Assembly: GCF_001713395.1 (NCBI RefSeq)
Contig: NZ_CP016452.1
Coordinates: 2,156,161-2,220,160 of the forward strand
Source: Sinorhizobium sp. RAC02
Lineage (GTDB): Bacteria > Pseudomonadota > Alphaproteobacteria > Rhizobiales > Rhizobiaceae
Direction of reading: 5' to 3'
DNA: 64,000 bases
The position numbers and the translations under genes are program-made. The notes beneath the pieces are model-generated. The model had not been told where the DNA came from, did no database searches, and worked only from the letters and a program-made list of their open reading frames with translations. Positions 1 through 8,014 of this stretch are shown here, one piece after another (position 1 is the stretch's first letter; each line of letters starts with the position of its first letter).

Positions 1-896
1 ACGTAGTCCATGACCCCGGCCTCAAGCAGCGCACGGGAATGGTTTGACAATTCATGCCCGACAAACACCGTTTCCCCCACCTTGCCAACCGCCTCCAGCG
101 CCTTTGCGATTCCGCGATTGGCGCCCGCGACGTTGTAGATCGCAGCAGGATGCCCATTCGCCTCGAAATACCGCGTCAGTTGCTCACATGTGCTTTCTGG
201 CCTGTCGTCCGACATCACGCGCTCCTCGATCTTCAGATAGGGGAAATCGGACCGCAGCACGCGCCGAAACCCCATTTCTCGCTCCTGCTGGCAACGAAAC
301 GGCACGCTCATGACGATCAGAATGCTGTTGCTGACCTTCGGCAAGGCATTGCCGATCAGCAATGCCGCGACACTTCCGGCGGCGTACTGGTCGTTCCCGA
401 CATAGATGCTTCTTCGTGAACTCGGCAGATCCGTCGTGAGGCAGATCTCCGGCCGGCCGAGCGTGCGAAGCTTTCGAATTGCCCGGTTGGTCGCCGGGTG
501 CTCGCGGGCAATGACGACGACCCCATCAGCCTCGCCGCCCTCCTGCTCGACCCGCCGCGCGAAGGCGAGCGGCTCGGCGTCGCTCGTCGTCACATATACC
601 CCCTGTACGTCAATGCCGGCCTGCGTGCGGTTCACTTCCGACACGGCCGCTGCCATGGCCGCATTGAAGGTTTCGCCCGATTCACAGAACAAGCGAATGA
701 GCACCGGGACGTCGCTGTCAGCGCTCTCATGGCGCAGCTTTTCGAGCGCGGCGAGGACCCGCACCCGCGTCTTCTCCCGCACGCCGCAGCGGTTGTTGAG
801 CACCCGGTCGACGGTTGCGGAACCGACCGCGGCGATCCTGGCTATCTCGTGGACCGATGGCCCTTTCCAGGTCCCGGGCTTCGCGGGTTTTGGCAT
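1..896 (-). CDS. LacI-family transcriptional regulator (3' end outside window)
   Basis: The reverse strand encodes a LacI-type repressor from an ATG at 896 with a GAGGGG ribosome site just upstream; the gene runs off the left edge. The N-terminal helix-turn-helix is clear (VHEIARIAAVGSATVDRVLNN, residues about 15-35). It is followed by a periplasmic-binding-protein-like sugar sensor with features such as IYVGNDQYAAG and a cysteine-poor Rossmann-like core. Members bind a sugar or polyol effector and repress neighbouring catabolic genes. It is divergent from a Gfo/Idh/MocA dehydrogenase at 1220, the likely target, and a perfect 15-bp palindrome lies between them. The effector cannot be read from sequence; inositol or a related polyol is a guess from the dehydrogenase neighbour. 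Confidence 0.9.
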   Translation of the reverse strand, partial: MPKPAKPGTWKGPSVHEIARIAAVGSATVDRVLNNRCGVREKTRVRVLAALEKLRHESADSDVPVLIRLFCESGETFNAAMAAAVSEVNRTQAGIDVQGVYVTTSDAEPLAFARRVEQEGGEADGVVVIAREHPATNRAIRKLRTLGRPEICLTTDLPSSRRSIYVGNDQYAAGSVAALLIGNALPKVSNSILIVMSVPFRCQQEREMGFRRVLRSDFPYLKIEERVMSDDRPESTCEQLTRYFEANGHPAAIYNVAGANRGIAKALEAVGKVGETVFVGHELSNHSRALLEAGVMDY

Positions 897-1219
897 TTTC
901 CCCTCGTTTGCTGATGCGATTCAAATCATGAGATCGAACAACCGCACACTGAATACCTAGCGCCTGAAGCGTTTGCCGTGAATTGCCGCAATGCGAAATT
1001 ATTGATGTAAAATACATCGGAAAATGCCCGCTACGCTCGTTGAATGATGGCATTTCAATCTCGATAATCCAACCGCCAAGCTGAGGAAGGCATGGTTCCC
1101 GGCACGGCGCGATCACGAGGCATCGAACGCTCGTTCCGGTCCGAACCTGCATCGACGTCACGGGACATCGTTCGCCCGCATCCCCACCTGGTCACGCCTT
1201 CGAAAACAAGGAACATGGA
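897..1219. promoter_or_regulatory. Divergent control region with a 15-bp palindrome
   Basis: The 323-bp gap between the two divergent genes holds a perfect inverted repeat, GATGTA-AAA-TACATC, at 1004-1018 in an AT-rich patch (roughly 995-1030). This is where promoters for both genes would be expected. LacI-family operators are palindromes of about this size, so it is a candidate operator, although it lacks the central CG common in that family. The part from about 1040 to 1219 shows no feature that I can support. Confidence 0.45.
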
Positions 1220-2233
1220 ATGTCTGTCAGAATTGCAATCATCGGTGCGGGCATCATGGGTGCGGACCATGCCCGGATCGTCTCCGAGGATTTGCCCGGA
1301 GCAGTGCTGCAGGTCGTCTGCGATGCGTCCGAGGCGCGCGCCCGCGCAATCGCGGAGGATTGTGGCGCGGTCGACATCTCCACCGACCCGCTCCAGGCGA
1401 TCCGGCGCGGCGACATCGACGCGGTAATCATCGCAAGCCCCGATGAAACCCACGCCCCCCTGTCGCTTGCCGCAATCGAGGTGGGAAAGCCAGTGCTCTG
1501 CGAAAAGCCCCTGTCGCAGAATGCAAGCGAATGCCGCGCGGTCATCGCCGCAGAGGTCGCGCGCGGCCGCCGGTTCGTTCAGCTCGGCTTCATGCGCCGT
1601 TTCGACCCATCCTATCGGGACATGAAGGCCGCGCTCGCAGACGGCTCGCTCGGCCGGGCGATCTTGATGCACAACACCCACCGGAATGTTGAAGCGCCGG
1701 CGAACTTCACCGGCCAGATGGCGATCACCAACTCGGCGCCGCACGAATTCGACGTCGCCCGTTTCATGCTCGACGCCGACTATACCGCCATATCGGTCTT
1801 TCAGCCCACCGGTATCGATACGGGGAAAACCCGAGCGCCGGTCTTCATGGTGCTCGAAACCGACAAGGGCCAGCTCGTCAACATCGAGGTCAACAACAAC
1901 GCGGCCTATGGCTACGACGTACGCGGTGAGCTTGTTGGCGAAAAGGGATCGATTCAGCTCAATGCCCCCGTCCATACGCGCCGCAATAGCGACCTCATGG
2001 CATTCGAGAGCTACCCAGCCGATTGGCGCCCGCGCTTTGCGGAAGCCTACCGCCTGCAGAACAAGGCCTTCATCAACTTCGTTCGAACCGGCACGTTCTC
2101 CGCAATCGCCTCCGACAGTTGGGACGGCTATTGCGCGACCCTTGTCGCCGAAGCCGGCGTCGAGGCGTTGCGCACAGGCAGACGCATCGGCCTCGCCGCA
2201 ATGGACAAACCTTCTCTCTACAACGCACGATAG
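1220..2233 (+). CDS. Gfo/Idh/MocA-family dehydrogenase, inositol 2-dehydrogenase-like
   Basis: A 337-residue cytoplasmic NAD(P)-dependent oxidoreductase. The Rossmann motif is at the N-terminus (IAIIGAGIMGADHARIV), the family EKP motif at about residue 94 (VLCEKPLS), and the C-terminal alpha/beta dimerisation domain carries HEFDVARFMLDADY with the expected catalytic His/Asp neighbourhood. The length is normal for the family. The start at 1220 follows AAGGA. Substrates in this family are cyclic polyols or sugars; the closest named class by eye is myo-inositol 2-dehydrogenase (IolG), but the substrate is not proven. A TIM-barrel isomerase follows 11 bp downstream, suggesting a two-gene catabolic operon controlled by the divergent LacI regulator. 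Confidence 0.88.
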   Translation: MSVRIAIIGAGIMGADHARIVSEDLPGAVLQVVCDASEARARAIAEDCGAVDISTDPLQAIRRGDIDAVIIASPDETHAPLSLAAIEVGKPVLCEKPLSQNASECRAVIAAEVARGRRFVQLGFMRRFDPSYRDMKAALADGSLGRAILMHNTHRNVEAPANFTGQMAITNSAPHEFDVARFMLDADYTAISVFQPTGIDTGKTRAPVFMVLETDKGQLVNIEVNNNAAYGYDVRGELVGEKGSIQLNAPVHTRRNSDLMAFESYPADWRPRFAEAYRLQNKAFINFVRTGTFSAIASDSWDGYCATLVAEAGVEALRTGRRIGLAAMDKPSLYNAR

Positions 2234-2244
2234 GAAACGCTCCC

Positions 2245-3204
2245 ATGAAACTCGGTTTCGTCTCCGATAGCCTCGGCGGCCTGTCTTTCGACGCCCTTCT
2301 CGACAACGCGGCGCGGCTCGGTGTCTCGGGCGTCGAGGTGAACACCGGCGGCTGGTCCACGGCCCCCCACTTCGATCTTCAGGCGATGAAAAGCAGCGCC
2401 GACGCGCGACGCCACTTTACCAAGGCCTTCGAGGATCGTGGCTTGGAGATCATCGCGCTCAACGCCAACGGCAACCCGCTACACCCGACCCAGCCGGAGC
2501 AAGGGGAATGCCTCAAGGACACGATCCGGCTTGCCGGAGACATGGGCATCAAGACCGTTTGCACCATGTCCGGCCTGCCGGCTGGCCGTGCGGGTGACCT
2601 CATGCCGAACTGGATCGTCTCGTCCTGGCCGCCGGAAACGCAGGAGATCCTGCGCTACCAGTGGGAAGAAAAGCTCCTGCCGTTCTGGACGGAGATCGTC
2701 GCGCTTGCAAAGGAATGCGGTGTGGAGCGCATCGCGCTCGAACTACACGGCAATCAATATGTCTACAACGTCCCTTCACTCCTGAAGCTGCGGGCGGCCG
2801 TCGGCCCGATCGTAGGCGCCAATCTCGACCCGTCCCACCTCTTCTGGATGGGGGCGGATCCACTAGTCGCGGCCGAAGCGCTCGGCGATGCCGTCTTTCA
2901 TGTCCACGCCAAGGACACGATGCTGAATGCGCCGATCCAGGCGACGACCTCGCTTCTGGAAAACGGCTCGCTGCTAAACATTCCCGCGCGAAGCTGGTCC
3001 TATGTCACGCTCGGTTTCGGCCACGGCGAAGCCTGGTGGCGGCAGTTCTGCTATCGCTTGCAGATGGCGGGCTATGACGGCTGGCTCTCGATCGAGCACG
3101 AGGACGTGCTGCTCAACAGCGTCGAAGGGCTGGAAAAATCGGTGACGCTCCTCAAGACGGTCATGCCGGTAGCGGCAAGCGATTTCAAACTGCAGGCAAT
3201 CTGA
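2245..3204 (+). CDS. Sugar phosphate isomerase/epimerase (AP-endonuclease-2-like TIM barrel)
   Basis: A 319-residue TIM-barrel protein of the xylose-isomerase-like/IolE-IolI superfamily. Metal-site positions are visible along the barrel: VEVNTGGW, ALELHGNQ, GANLDPSHLFW and SIEHEDV, which supply the Glu/Asp/His ligands typical of the fold. The ATG at 2245 is chosen because AGGAAA lies just upstream and the protein starts with the usual first strand (MKLGFVSDS); an in-frame extension upstream overlaps the dehydrogenase and is not needed. It is co-transcribed with the dehydrogenase, so it probably isomerises, epimerises or dehydrates the keto product. The exact reaction is unknown. Confidence 0.88.
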   Translation: MKLGFVSDSLGGLSFDALLDNAARLGVSGVEVNTGGWSTAPHFDLQAMKSSADARRHFTKAFEDRGLEIIALNANGNPLHPTQPEQGECLKDTIRLAGDMGIKTVCTMSGLPAGRAGDLMPNWIVSSWPPETQEILRYQWEEKLLPFWTEIVALAKECGVERIALELHGNQYVYNVPSLLKLRAAVGPIVGANLDPSHLFWMGADPLVAAEALGDAVFHVHAKDTMLNAPIQATTSLLENGSLLNIPARSWSYVTLGFGHGEAWWRQFCYRLQMAGYDGWLSIEHEDVLLNSVEGLEKSVTLLKTVMPVAASDFKLQAI

Positions 3205-3262
3205 CGGTCACGCCGCCGAAGAAGTGTAGCCCCGAAAGCGCTGCGTCGGAAACAATAGCCTC

Positions 3263-3325
3263 CTCCGGAGAACCTTTCGGAGGTCTAATAGCGGGTCGCC
3301 TCCGGAGAGGTTGCGTTCTCCGGAG
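3263..3325. repeat. Long imperfect palindrome, probable bidirectional terminator or dispersed repeat
   Basis: Outer arms CTCCGGAGAAC (3263-3273) and GTTCTCCGGAG (3315-3325) are perfect 11-bp inverted repeats. Inner arms CCTTTCGGAGG (3273-3283) and CCTCCGGAGAGG (3299-3310) are near-complementary. The whole can fold as one hairpin of about 63 nt between converging genes. There is no clear U-tract, so it may be a repetitive extragenic palindrome instead of a classic Rho-independent terminator. Confidence 0.5.
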
Positions 3326-3399
3326 ATTCCCAATGTTTCTTCAAGACCGCGCTTTCAGATTTACAGGCTTCCGAGACGGGAAAGCTGTACTAGGAGGCA

Positions 3400-3492
3400 A
3401 TGAATGATGCTGGGCTTTCGATCGCCAGGATCGCTGCAATGCTTCGCCTCGACCTTCTCAACTCTTCGTCCCGCCACGCTGAAAACGGTTAG
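3400..3492 (+). CDS. Possible 30-residue small protein, unrecognised
   Basis: An ATG at 3400 follows a near-perfect AGGAGG at 6-7 nt spacing and opens a 30-codon frame ending with TAG at 3490-3492. The product starts MNDAGLSIARIAAMLRLDLL. It has no signal peptide or known motif. The ribosome site is the only evidence; it may be a gene relic or chance. Confidence 0.2.
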   Translation: MNDAGLSIARIAAMLRLDLLNSSSRHAENG

Positions 3493-3674
3493 CGTTCTCC
3501 ATCCGCCTCTACCGCTTGCACGCTATGGCGCACTGGAAAGCTGCGACTGAAACGCTCGTTTGGTCTCAGCCACAGCCACCCTCCCTCTCAAACAAGCTCA
3601 AACAACGTGATGTGCCCCCAGCGGTGGGACAAGCCCATCATGCCTCTGGTCATTTTTCAGATCGGTGCCCTACC

Positions 3675-4520
3675 CTAAAAATCCGGTGCGACGCCGAAGA
3701 CGAATTCGCAGGGTGTGTGGGACATGTTGAAATACTGGTGATCAAAGCCGGCGGGGATGTAGAAGCCGTCGCGGGGATTGAGCTCGAACCAGGCCTGGCC
3801 CTCGGCATCCGGGATATGGATGTTGAGCACGCCGGAGACGACATAGAGGCATTCGTCGCCCTTGTGGCGCTCGATAGCCGTGCGCTTGCCACCGAGCACC
3901 GTGGTCTTGCCGACCGTCAGTTGGTCCGTCGCGCAGTAGAAGCCGGTGTAGGCGCCCTGCGTTTCGGCATCGAGGCTGAAGAGGATTTCGGAGTCGCGCA
4001 TCGGATGGATCGTGCGGGCCTTCTCGCGGGCCGCGGCCTCCATCGGCCAGCGCCCGAGAAATTCCTGCTGGATGTAGCGGTTTTCCGAGAGAAGCGGCTT
4101 GGTGCGGGCATAGGGACCGGAGGTGCCCTTGGCCGGCGGCGGGGCGAAGAACTCCAGGACGCGCACCTGTTCCTGGCCGAGGTTGAAGCCGTGGTGCCAG
4201 GTGTCCTTGCGGAAGAACAAGGCCTCACCCTGCTTGGCGATGCAGACCTCACCCGTCTCGGGATTGGCGAGCCCCAGCGTGCCGCTGATCACGTAAAGCA
4301 GTTCGTCCGCGCCGAAGATCGTGCGGAAAGCGTCCGTATGCTTGAAGCAACCGCCCGGCTGCATACCGAAGACGATCTGGTGGATGTTTTCCGTGGAGGC
4401 ATAGATCCAGTCATCGACGAGGCCGGCATTCTCCTCACCCCAGAGATGGCGCGTGACGCCGGCATAGGGAATGTGGCTCGGCCGGTCGAAAACGGGGCGG
4501 GGGGAAGGCTTGTAGCCCAT
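3675..4520 (-). CDS. Bicupin domain protein
   Basis: A 281-residue protein with two cupin barrels, at about residues 45-130 and 190-275. The first carries GADELLYVISGTLGL and the second the stronger metal-type motif RHKGDECLYVVSGVLNIHI with later His positions (FDHQYFN). Bicupins bind metals or sugar ligands and act as isomerases, dioxygenases or sensors; no function can be assigned here. It is the last gene of the leftward sugar operon, 30 bp after the TetR gene, so a role in handling the imported sugar is inferred. Confidence 0.8.
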   Translation of the reverse strand: MGYKPSPRPVFDRPSHIPYAGVTRHLWGEENAGLVDDWIYASTENIHQIVFGMQPGGCFKHTDAFRTIFGADELLYVISGTLGLANPETGEVCIAKQGEALFFRKDTWHHGFNLGQEQVRVLEFFAPPPAKGTSGPYARTKPLLSENRYIQQEFLGRWPMEAAAREKARTIHPMRDSEILFSLDAETQGAYTGFYCATDQLTVGKTTVLGGKRTAIERHKGDECLYVVSGVLNIHIPDAEGQAWFELNPRDGFYIPAGFDHQYFNMSHTPCEFVFGVAPDF

Positions 4521-4550
4521 GGAAAACTCCTTCTTTTGAACGATGGAGCG

Positions 4551-5117
4551 CTAGGGTGTAGCGCGCTCGGGACGGGTGCGGGCGATCAGCCGGTCGATAA
4601 CGGCCTGTTTCATGGCGGGGTCGAGATGCATGACGTTGAACACCTCGGCCATCCACATGCCCTCGATGGCAAGCCGGATGATCGTCGCGTCGATCGGGTC
4701 GAGGCCGTCTTTTTCGACGGCGGCCTGGCACCGGATGTTCTGCTGGTGGACGATTTCGAGAAGATCGGGAAAGTTCGACAGCGCCGCCGTGATGCTGGCG
4801 CCGAGCCGGTCGTACTGGTCGCCGGTGCTGGCGGCATCGCCCATGGTCGCCGCCACATAGGCGCGTGTGTAGCGGCCATGCGGCTCTTCGTCCGTCCCTT
4901 CGAGCCCGGCGAGGCCAGTCTCGAAGCGGTAGACGAAACGTTCGACCATGGCGCGCACCAGCGCGTCCTTGCTGGCAAAATGGTAGAGGATGCCGCCCTT
5001 GCTGAGGCCGGTCACTTCCGCCACCTTGTCGAAGGTGAGCGAGGAGACGCCCTCATTGACGACGATCTCCTCGGCGGCGCTGAGGATGCGCTCCCGGGCG
5101 GTGCCACGTTTTGCCAT
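4551..5117 (-). CDS. TetR/AcrR-family regulator
   Basis: A 188-residue regulator. The N-terminal helix-turn-helix (ARERILSAAEEIVVNEGVSSLTFDKVAEVTGLSKGGILYHFASKD, split here only by description) occupies about residues 8-50. The C-terminal helical domain resembles TetR_C ligand domains. It lies inside the leftward sugar operon between the dehydrogenase and the bicupin, which suggests autoregulation of the whole operon. A 28-bp palindrome upstream of the first gene (13035-13062) is a good candidate operator. Such regulators usually repress until a pathway metabolite binds. Confidence 0.88.
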   Translation of the reverse strand: MAKRGTARERILSAAEEIVVNEGVSSLTFDKVAEVTGLSKGGILYHFASKDALVRAMVERFVYRFETGLAGLEGTDEEPHGRYTRAYVAATMGDAASTGDQYDRLGASITAALSNFPDLLEIVHQQNIRCQAAVEKDGLDPIDATIIRLAIEGMWMAEVFNVMHLDPAMKQAVIDRLIARTRPERATP

Positions 5118-5149
5118 ATCGAACCCCGATGCTGTTGCTGGTCTTCCCG

Positions 5150-6235
5150 CTATAGCGGCGAACTTTCCCGCAGGCGACCGACGATTTCCGCCATCAAAGC
5201 AAGATCCTGCCGGGAGTCGTCGAGTGTCGTCTTGGGCGTCGTGCCGCTCACGAGATGCGCGTGGAAGGCGCGCAGCTCGATGGCGAAAGGATCGGTGTAA
5301 TTCGGCCCGAAGACCCGGGTTTCCGTCTCGGTGTCCGTCGAGTCCGTCACTTCAAGCGAGGTCGGAAGGTTGCGGATATAGGGTGTGTCGTAACCGAAGC
5401 TGAGGCGGCGGCGATCGGAGAAGACTTCGATGCGGGCGTCGAAGCGCGCGACATTATCGATCAGCGCCTCGTAGATCGCGGTGAAGTGGCCGTAGTCGAA
5501 GAGCGCCACGACCTGCTCGCCATTCTGCTTGTGATGGGCGGCGATGACCCGCTGCGGCAGGCCGATCAGCTCGCGCATGGCCGAGAGGCTGTGTGAGGAC
5601 AGACCTGTCAGCACCTGGTAGGCGCGCATGAGGCTAGGGGAAGCATCCTTGCCGGCGACGTCGCGCAGCAACGCCTCGGTATCGGCGCGCGACCGGGCGA
5701 GGAAACCGGCGTCGATATCGTTCGGGTAGAAGACGTTGCGGGTCTGGCGGATGAAAAACGGGCCCTCGCAGATGAGATCCCGTACGCGTACGTAGCGCAG
5801 GTCTTCTTGTGCCGGCATCATCTCCCTGGCCTTCAGGAAGCTCGCCGAATAACGCCGCATATAGGCGACGAAGACGAGCCGGTCTGACTGACGAGCGAGC
5901 GGCATCACGTCATCGATCTCGCCAAGCGTCAGGCAGGCGGGTTTTTCGAGGAAGACATGTTTGCCGGCCTTCAGCGTCAGGTCGAGATAGTGGCGGTGCG
6001 TCTGGTCGGGCGTCAGGATGAAGACTGCGTCGATATCCGGTGCGGCGACGAGCGCCTCGGCGCTTTCATAGGCCTGCGCGTTGGGATAGCGCCCGGCGCA
6101 ATAGGCGGTGAGGCTCGGCGAGACATCGAAAACGCCGACGATCTCGAACAGATGACGGTGATCGGCAAGGATCGGCAAGTGCATGAGCTGGCTCACCTCG
6201 CCAAGACCGACCAGACCGACACGGACGATACGCAT
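5150..6235 (-). CDS. Gfo/Idh/MocA-family oxidoreductase
   Basis: A 361-residue NAD(P)-dependent dehydrogenase with N-terminal Rossmann motif VGLVGLGEVSQLMHLPIL, the EKP motif near residue 97 (VFLEKPACL) and a C-terminal substrate domain. It belongs to the leftward sugar operon, 28 bp after the second permease gene and 32 bp before the TetR gene. The family oxidises or reduces sugars and their derivatives; the substrate is unknown. Together with the TIM-barrel, NagB-like and ROK genes of this operon it suggests conversion of an unusual amino or keto sugar. Confidence 0.87.
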   Translation of the reverse strand: MRIVRVGLVGLGEVSQLMHLPILADHRHLFEIVGVFDVSPSLTAYCAGRYPNAQAYESAEALVAAPDIDAVFILTPDQTHRHYLDLTLKAGKHVFLEKPACLTLGEIDDVMPLARQSDRLVFVAYMRRYSASFLKAREMMPAQEDLRYVRVRDLICEGPFFIRQTRNVFYPNDIDAGFLARSRADTEALLRDVAGKDASPSLMRAYQVLTGLSSHSLSAMRELIGLPQRVIAAHHKQNGEQVVALFDYGHFTAIYEALIDNVARFDARIEVFSDRRRLSFGYDTPYIRNLPTSLEVTDSTDTETETRVFGPNYTDPFAIELRAFHAHLVSGTTPKTTLDDSRQDLALMAEIVGRLRESSPL

Positions 6236-6263
6236 GAAAAGACCTTTCTGCCCCGGACGGGGC

Positions 6264-7103
6264 CTATCCCTTGACCGCCCCGGCGGTCAGACCGGAGACG
6301 ATGTATTTCTGGAAGAGCAGCGCCAGCACGATCAGCGGCACCGTGACGATGGTCGACGCGGCCATGATCGCGCCATAGGGGAACTCGTAGCGGCTGGAGC
6401 CGGAGATAAGCGCGATCGCCACCGGCACCGTGCGGTTCTCGTCCGTGAGGATGAAGGTGAGCGCGAACAGGAACTCGTTCCACGAGGCGATGAAGGCAAG
6501 CAGCCCCGTCGAAATCAGCGCCGGCCCCATCATCGGCAGAAAGATGCAGCGCACGATGCGCAGCGGCGAGCAACCGTCCATGATGGCCGCCTCCTCGATC
6601 TGCCGCGGCAGGCTGCGCATGAAGGTCGTCAACACCCAGATGTTGAAGGGCAGCGTGAAGATCATGTAGGCGAAGATCAGCGAGCCGAGCGTATTATAGA
6701 GCCCGAGCCAGCGGATCATCTCGAAGAGGCCTGAGAGCAGCGCGATCTGCGGAAACATCGAGACGGCAAGGAAGAGGAACATGATCGGCGAACGTCCGCG
6801 GAAATCGATGCGGCCGAGCGCATAGGCGGCCGCGATGGCAAGTCCCAGCGACAGCGCGACGACGGAGGCCGCGACGACGAGCGAGTTCAGCAGGCTGCGC
6901 AGGAACACGCCGTCGGACAGGATCGCTGCGTAGTTGTTGAATTTCAGGTCCGGCAGGAAGGTGACGTCGAAGATCGCCTGGCCGGATTTCAGCGAGGACG
7001 CGATCATCCAGTAGAAGGGAAACAGCGTATAGAGCGCGACCACGCCGAAGAGCGTGTAGATCGCGAAACGCTGAATACGCCTGTTTGCTGCACTGCGTAC
7101 CAT
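6264..7103 (-). CDS. CUT1 sugar ABC transporter permease (MalG-like)
   Basis: A 279-residue inner-membrane protein with six predicted hydrophobic segments. It has the EAA loop that contacts the ATPase (EEAAIMDGCSPLRIVRCIFLPMMGPAL, about residues 190-215) and the usual C-terminal GLTAGAVKG. It is the second permease of the leftward importer and starts 1 bp after the partner permease ends. The partner ATPase and binding protein are encoded upstream in the same operon. Confidence 0.93.
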   Translation of the reverse strand: MVRSAANRRIQRFAIYTLFGVVALYTLFPFYWMIASSLKSGQAIFDVTFLPDLKFNNYAAILSDGVFLRSLLNSLVVAASVVALSLGLAIAAAYALGRIDFRGRSPIMFLFLAVSMFPQIALLSGLFEMIRWLGLYNTLGSLIFAYMIFTLPFNIWVLTTFMRSLPRQIEEAAIMDGCSPLRIVRCIFLPMMGPALISTGLLAFIASWNEFLFALTFILTDENRTVPVAIALISGSSRYEFPYGAIMAASTIVTVPLIVLALLFQKYIVSGLTAGAVKG

Positions 7104-7104
7104 G

Positions 7105-8013
7105 TCACACCCCCAGGAGCCTGCGGTTGAGCCGGAAGACGGTCACGTAGACCGCTGTCACCACGGCGATCATTAGGAAGATGGCAGCACTCGCCGCCGA
7201 GCCCACGCCCATGTCCTGGAAATTGACCAGCACCTCGCGGGCATAGATCGACACGGTTTTCGTGTCGTCGCTGTTGGAGGACAGAACGAAGCTCAGGTCG
7301 AACATGCGCAGCGCATCAAGCAGCCGGAAGAGCACGGCAACGGCGATGCTGGGTGCCAGTAGCGGCAGGGTCAGCGCCGTGAACTGACGCCATTCCGGCA
7401 CGCCGTCGATGGACGCCGCCTCGTAAAGAGTCTTCGGCAACATCTGCAGGCCGGCGAGGATGAGCAGCACTATGAAGGGCGTGGTGATCCAGACGTCGAC
7501 CGCGATTATGACCGGCATGACGAGGTCCGGATTGGCCGTCCAGGCAATGCCGTTATCGATGAGGCCCATGAGCTTCAGCACATGGTTGAGGATGCCGAAC
7601 TGGTCATGCAGCATCCATTGCCACATGCGCGCGCTGACGACGACGGGAATGGACCAGGGAATGAGGATGACGGCGCGCATCAGGCCGCGGCCGGAAATGT
7701 GGGCGTTCAACAGAAGGGCGATGGCGAGCCCCAGCACCGTCTCGATCGAGACCGAGATGACGGTGAAATAGAGCGTGTTGCGGACCGACTGCCACCAGAG
7801 CGGATCTTCGAACAGGGTGAAATAGTTCTCGAAGCCGACATAGTCGTAAATGTCCGGCTCGGTGAGGAAGGCGTCGGTGAAGGAGAACACGAAGGTTCGG
7901 CCAAGCGGCCAGAGCGCGACCGCGAAGAGCACGACGAGGCTCGGCGCGAGGAACAGCCAGGCCGTTCGCGCCCGCATCGCATTGAGGCCGATGCGCATTG
8001 CTCCGTTCGCCAT
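7105..8013 (-). CDS. CUT1 sugar ABC transporter permease (MalF-like)
   Basis: A 302-residue permease. It has a hydrophobic first segment (TAWLFLAPSLVVLFAVALWPLG), MalF-type spacing and the EAA loop YEAASIDGVPEWRQFTALTLPLLAPS. The start at 8013 is chosen because GGAGGG precedes it and it sits 1 bp after the ATPase stop codon; an upstream in-frame extension would run through the ATPase gene and lacks membrane character. It forms the heterodimeric channel with the 6264-7103 permease. Confidence 0.93.
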   Translation of the reverse strand: MANGAMRIGLNAMRARTAWLFLAPSLVVLFAVALWPLGRTFVFSFTDAFLTEPDIYDYVGFENYFTLFEDPLWWQSVRNTLYFTVISVSIETVLGLAIALLLNAHISGRGLMRAVILIPWSIPVVVSARMWQWMLHDQFGILNHVLKLMGLIDNGIAWTANPDLVMPVIIAVDVWITTPFIVLLILAGLQMLPKTLYEAASIDGVPEWRQFTALTLPLLAPSIAVAVLFRLLDALRMFDLSFVLSSNSDDTKTVSIYAREVLVNFQDMGVGSAASAAIFLMIAVVTAVYVTVFRLNRRLLGV

Positions 8014-8014
8014 G

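Larger units (their letters stand above)
3205..3674. other. 470-bp convergent intergenic region
   Basis: This gap separates two genes that end toward each other. It holds the large inverted repeat at 3263-3325, described separately, and a possible 30-codon reading frame at 3400-3492 preceded by AGGAGG. The rest, including 3493-3674, shows no recognisable gene or RNA. Confidence 0.6.

Noticed and set aside
3516..5300. 594-codon open frame on the forward strand over bicupin and TetR genes
   Set aside because: The opposite strand encodes well-formed bicupin and TetR proteins; this frame has low-complexity, charged composition and no start signal.
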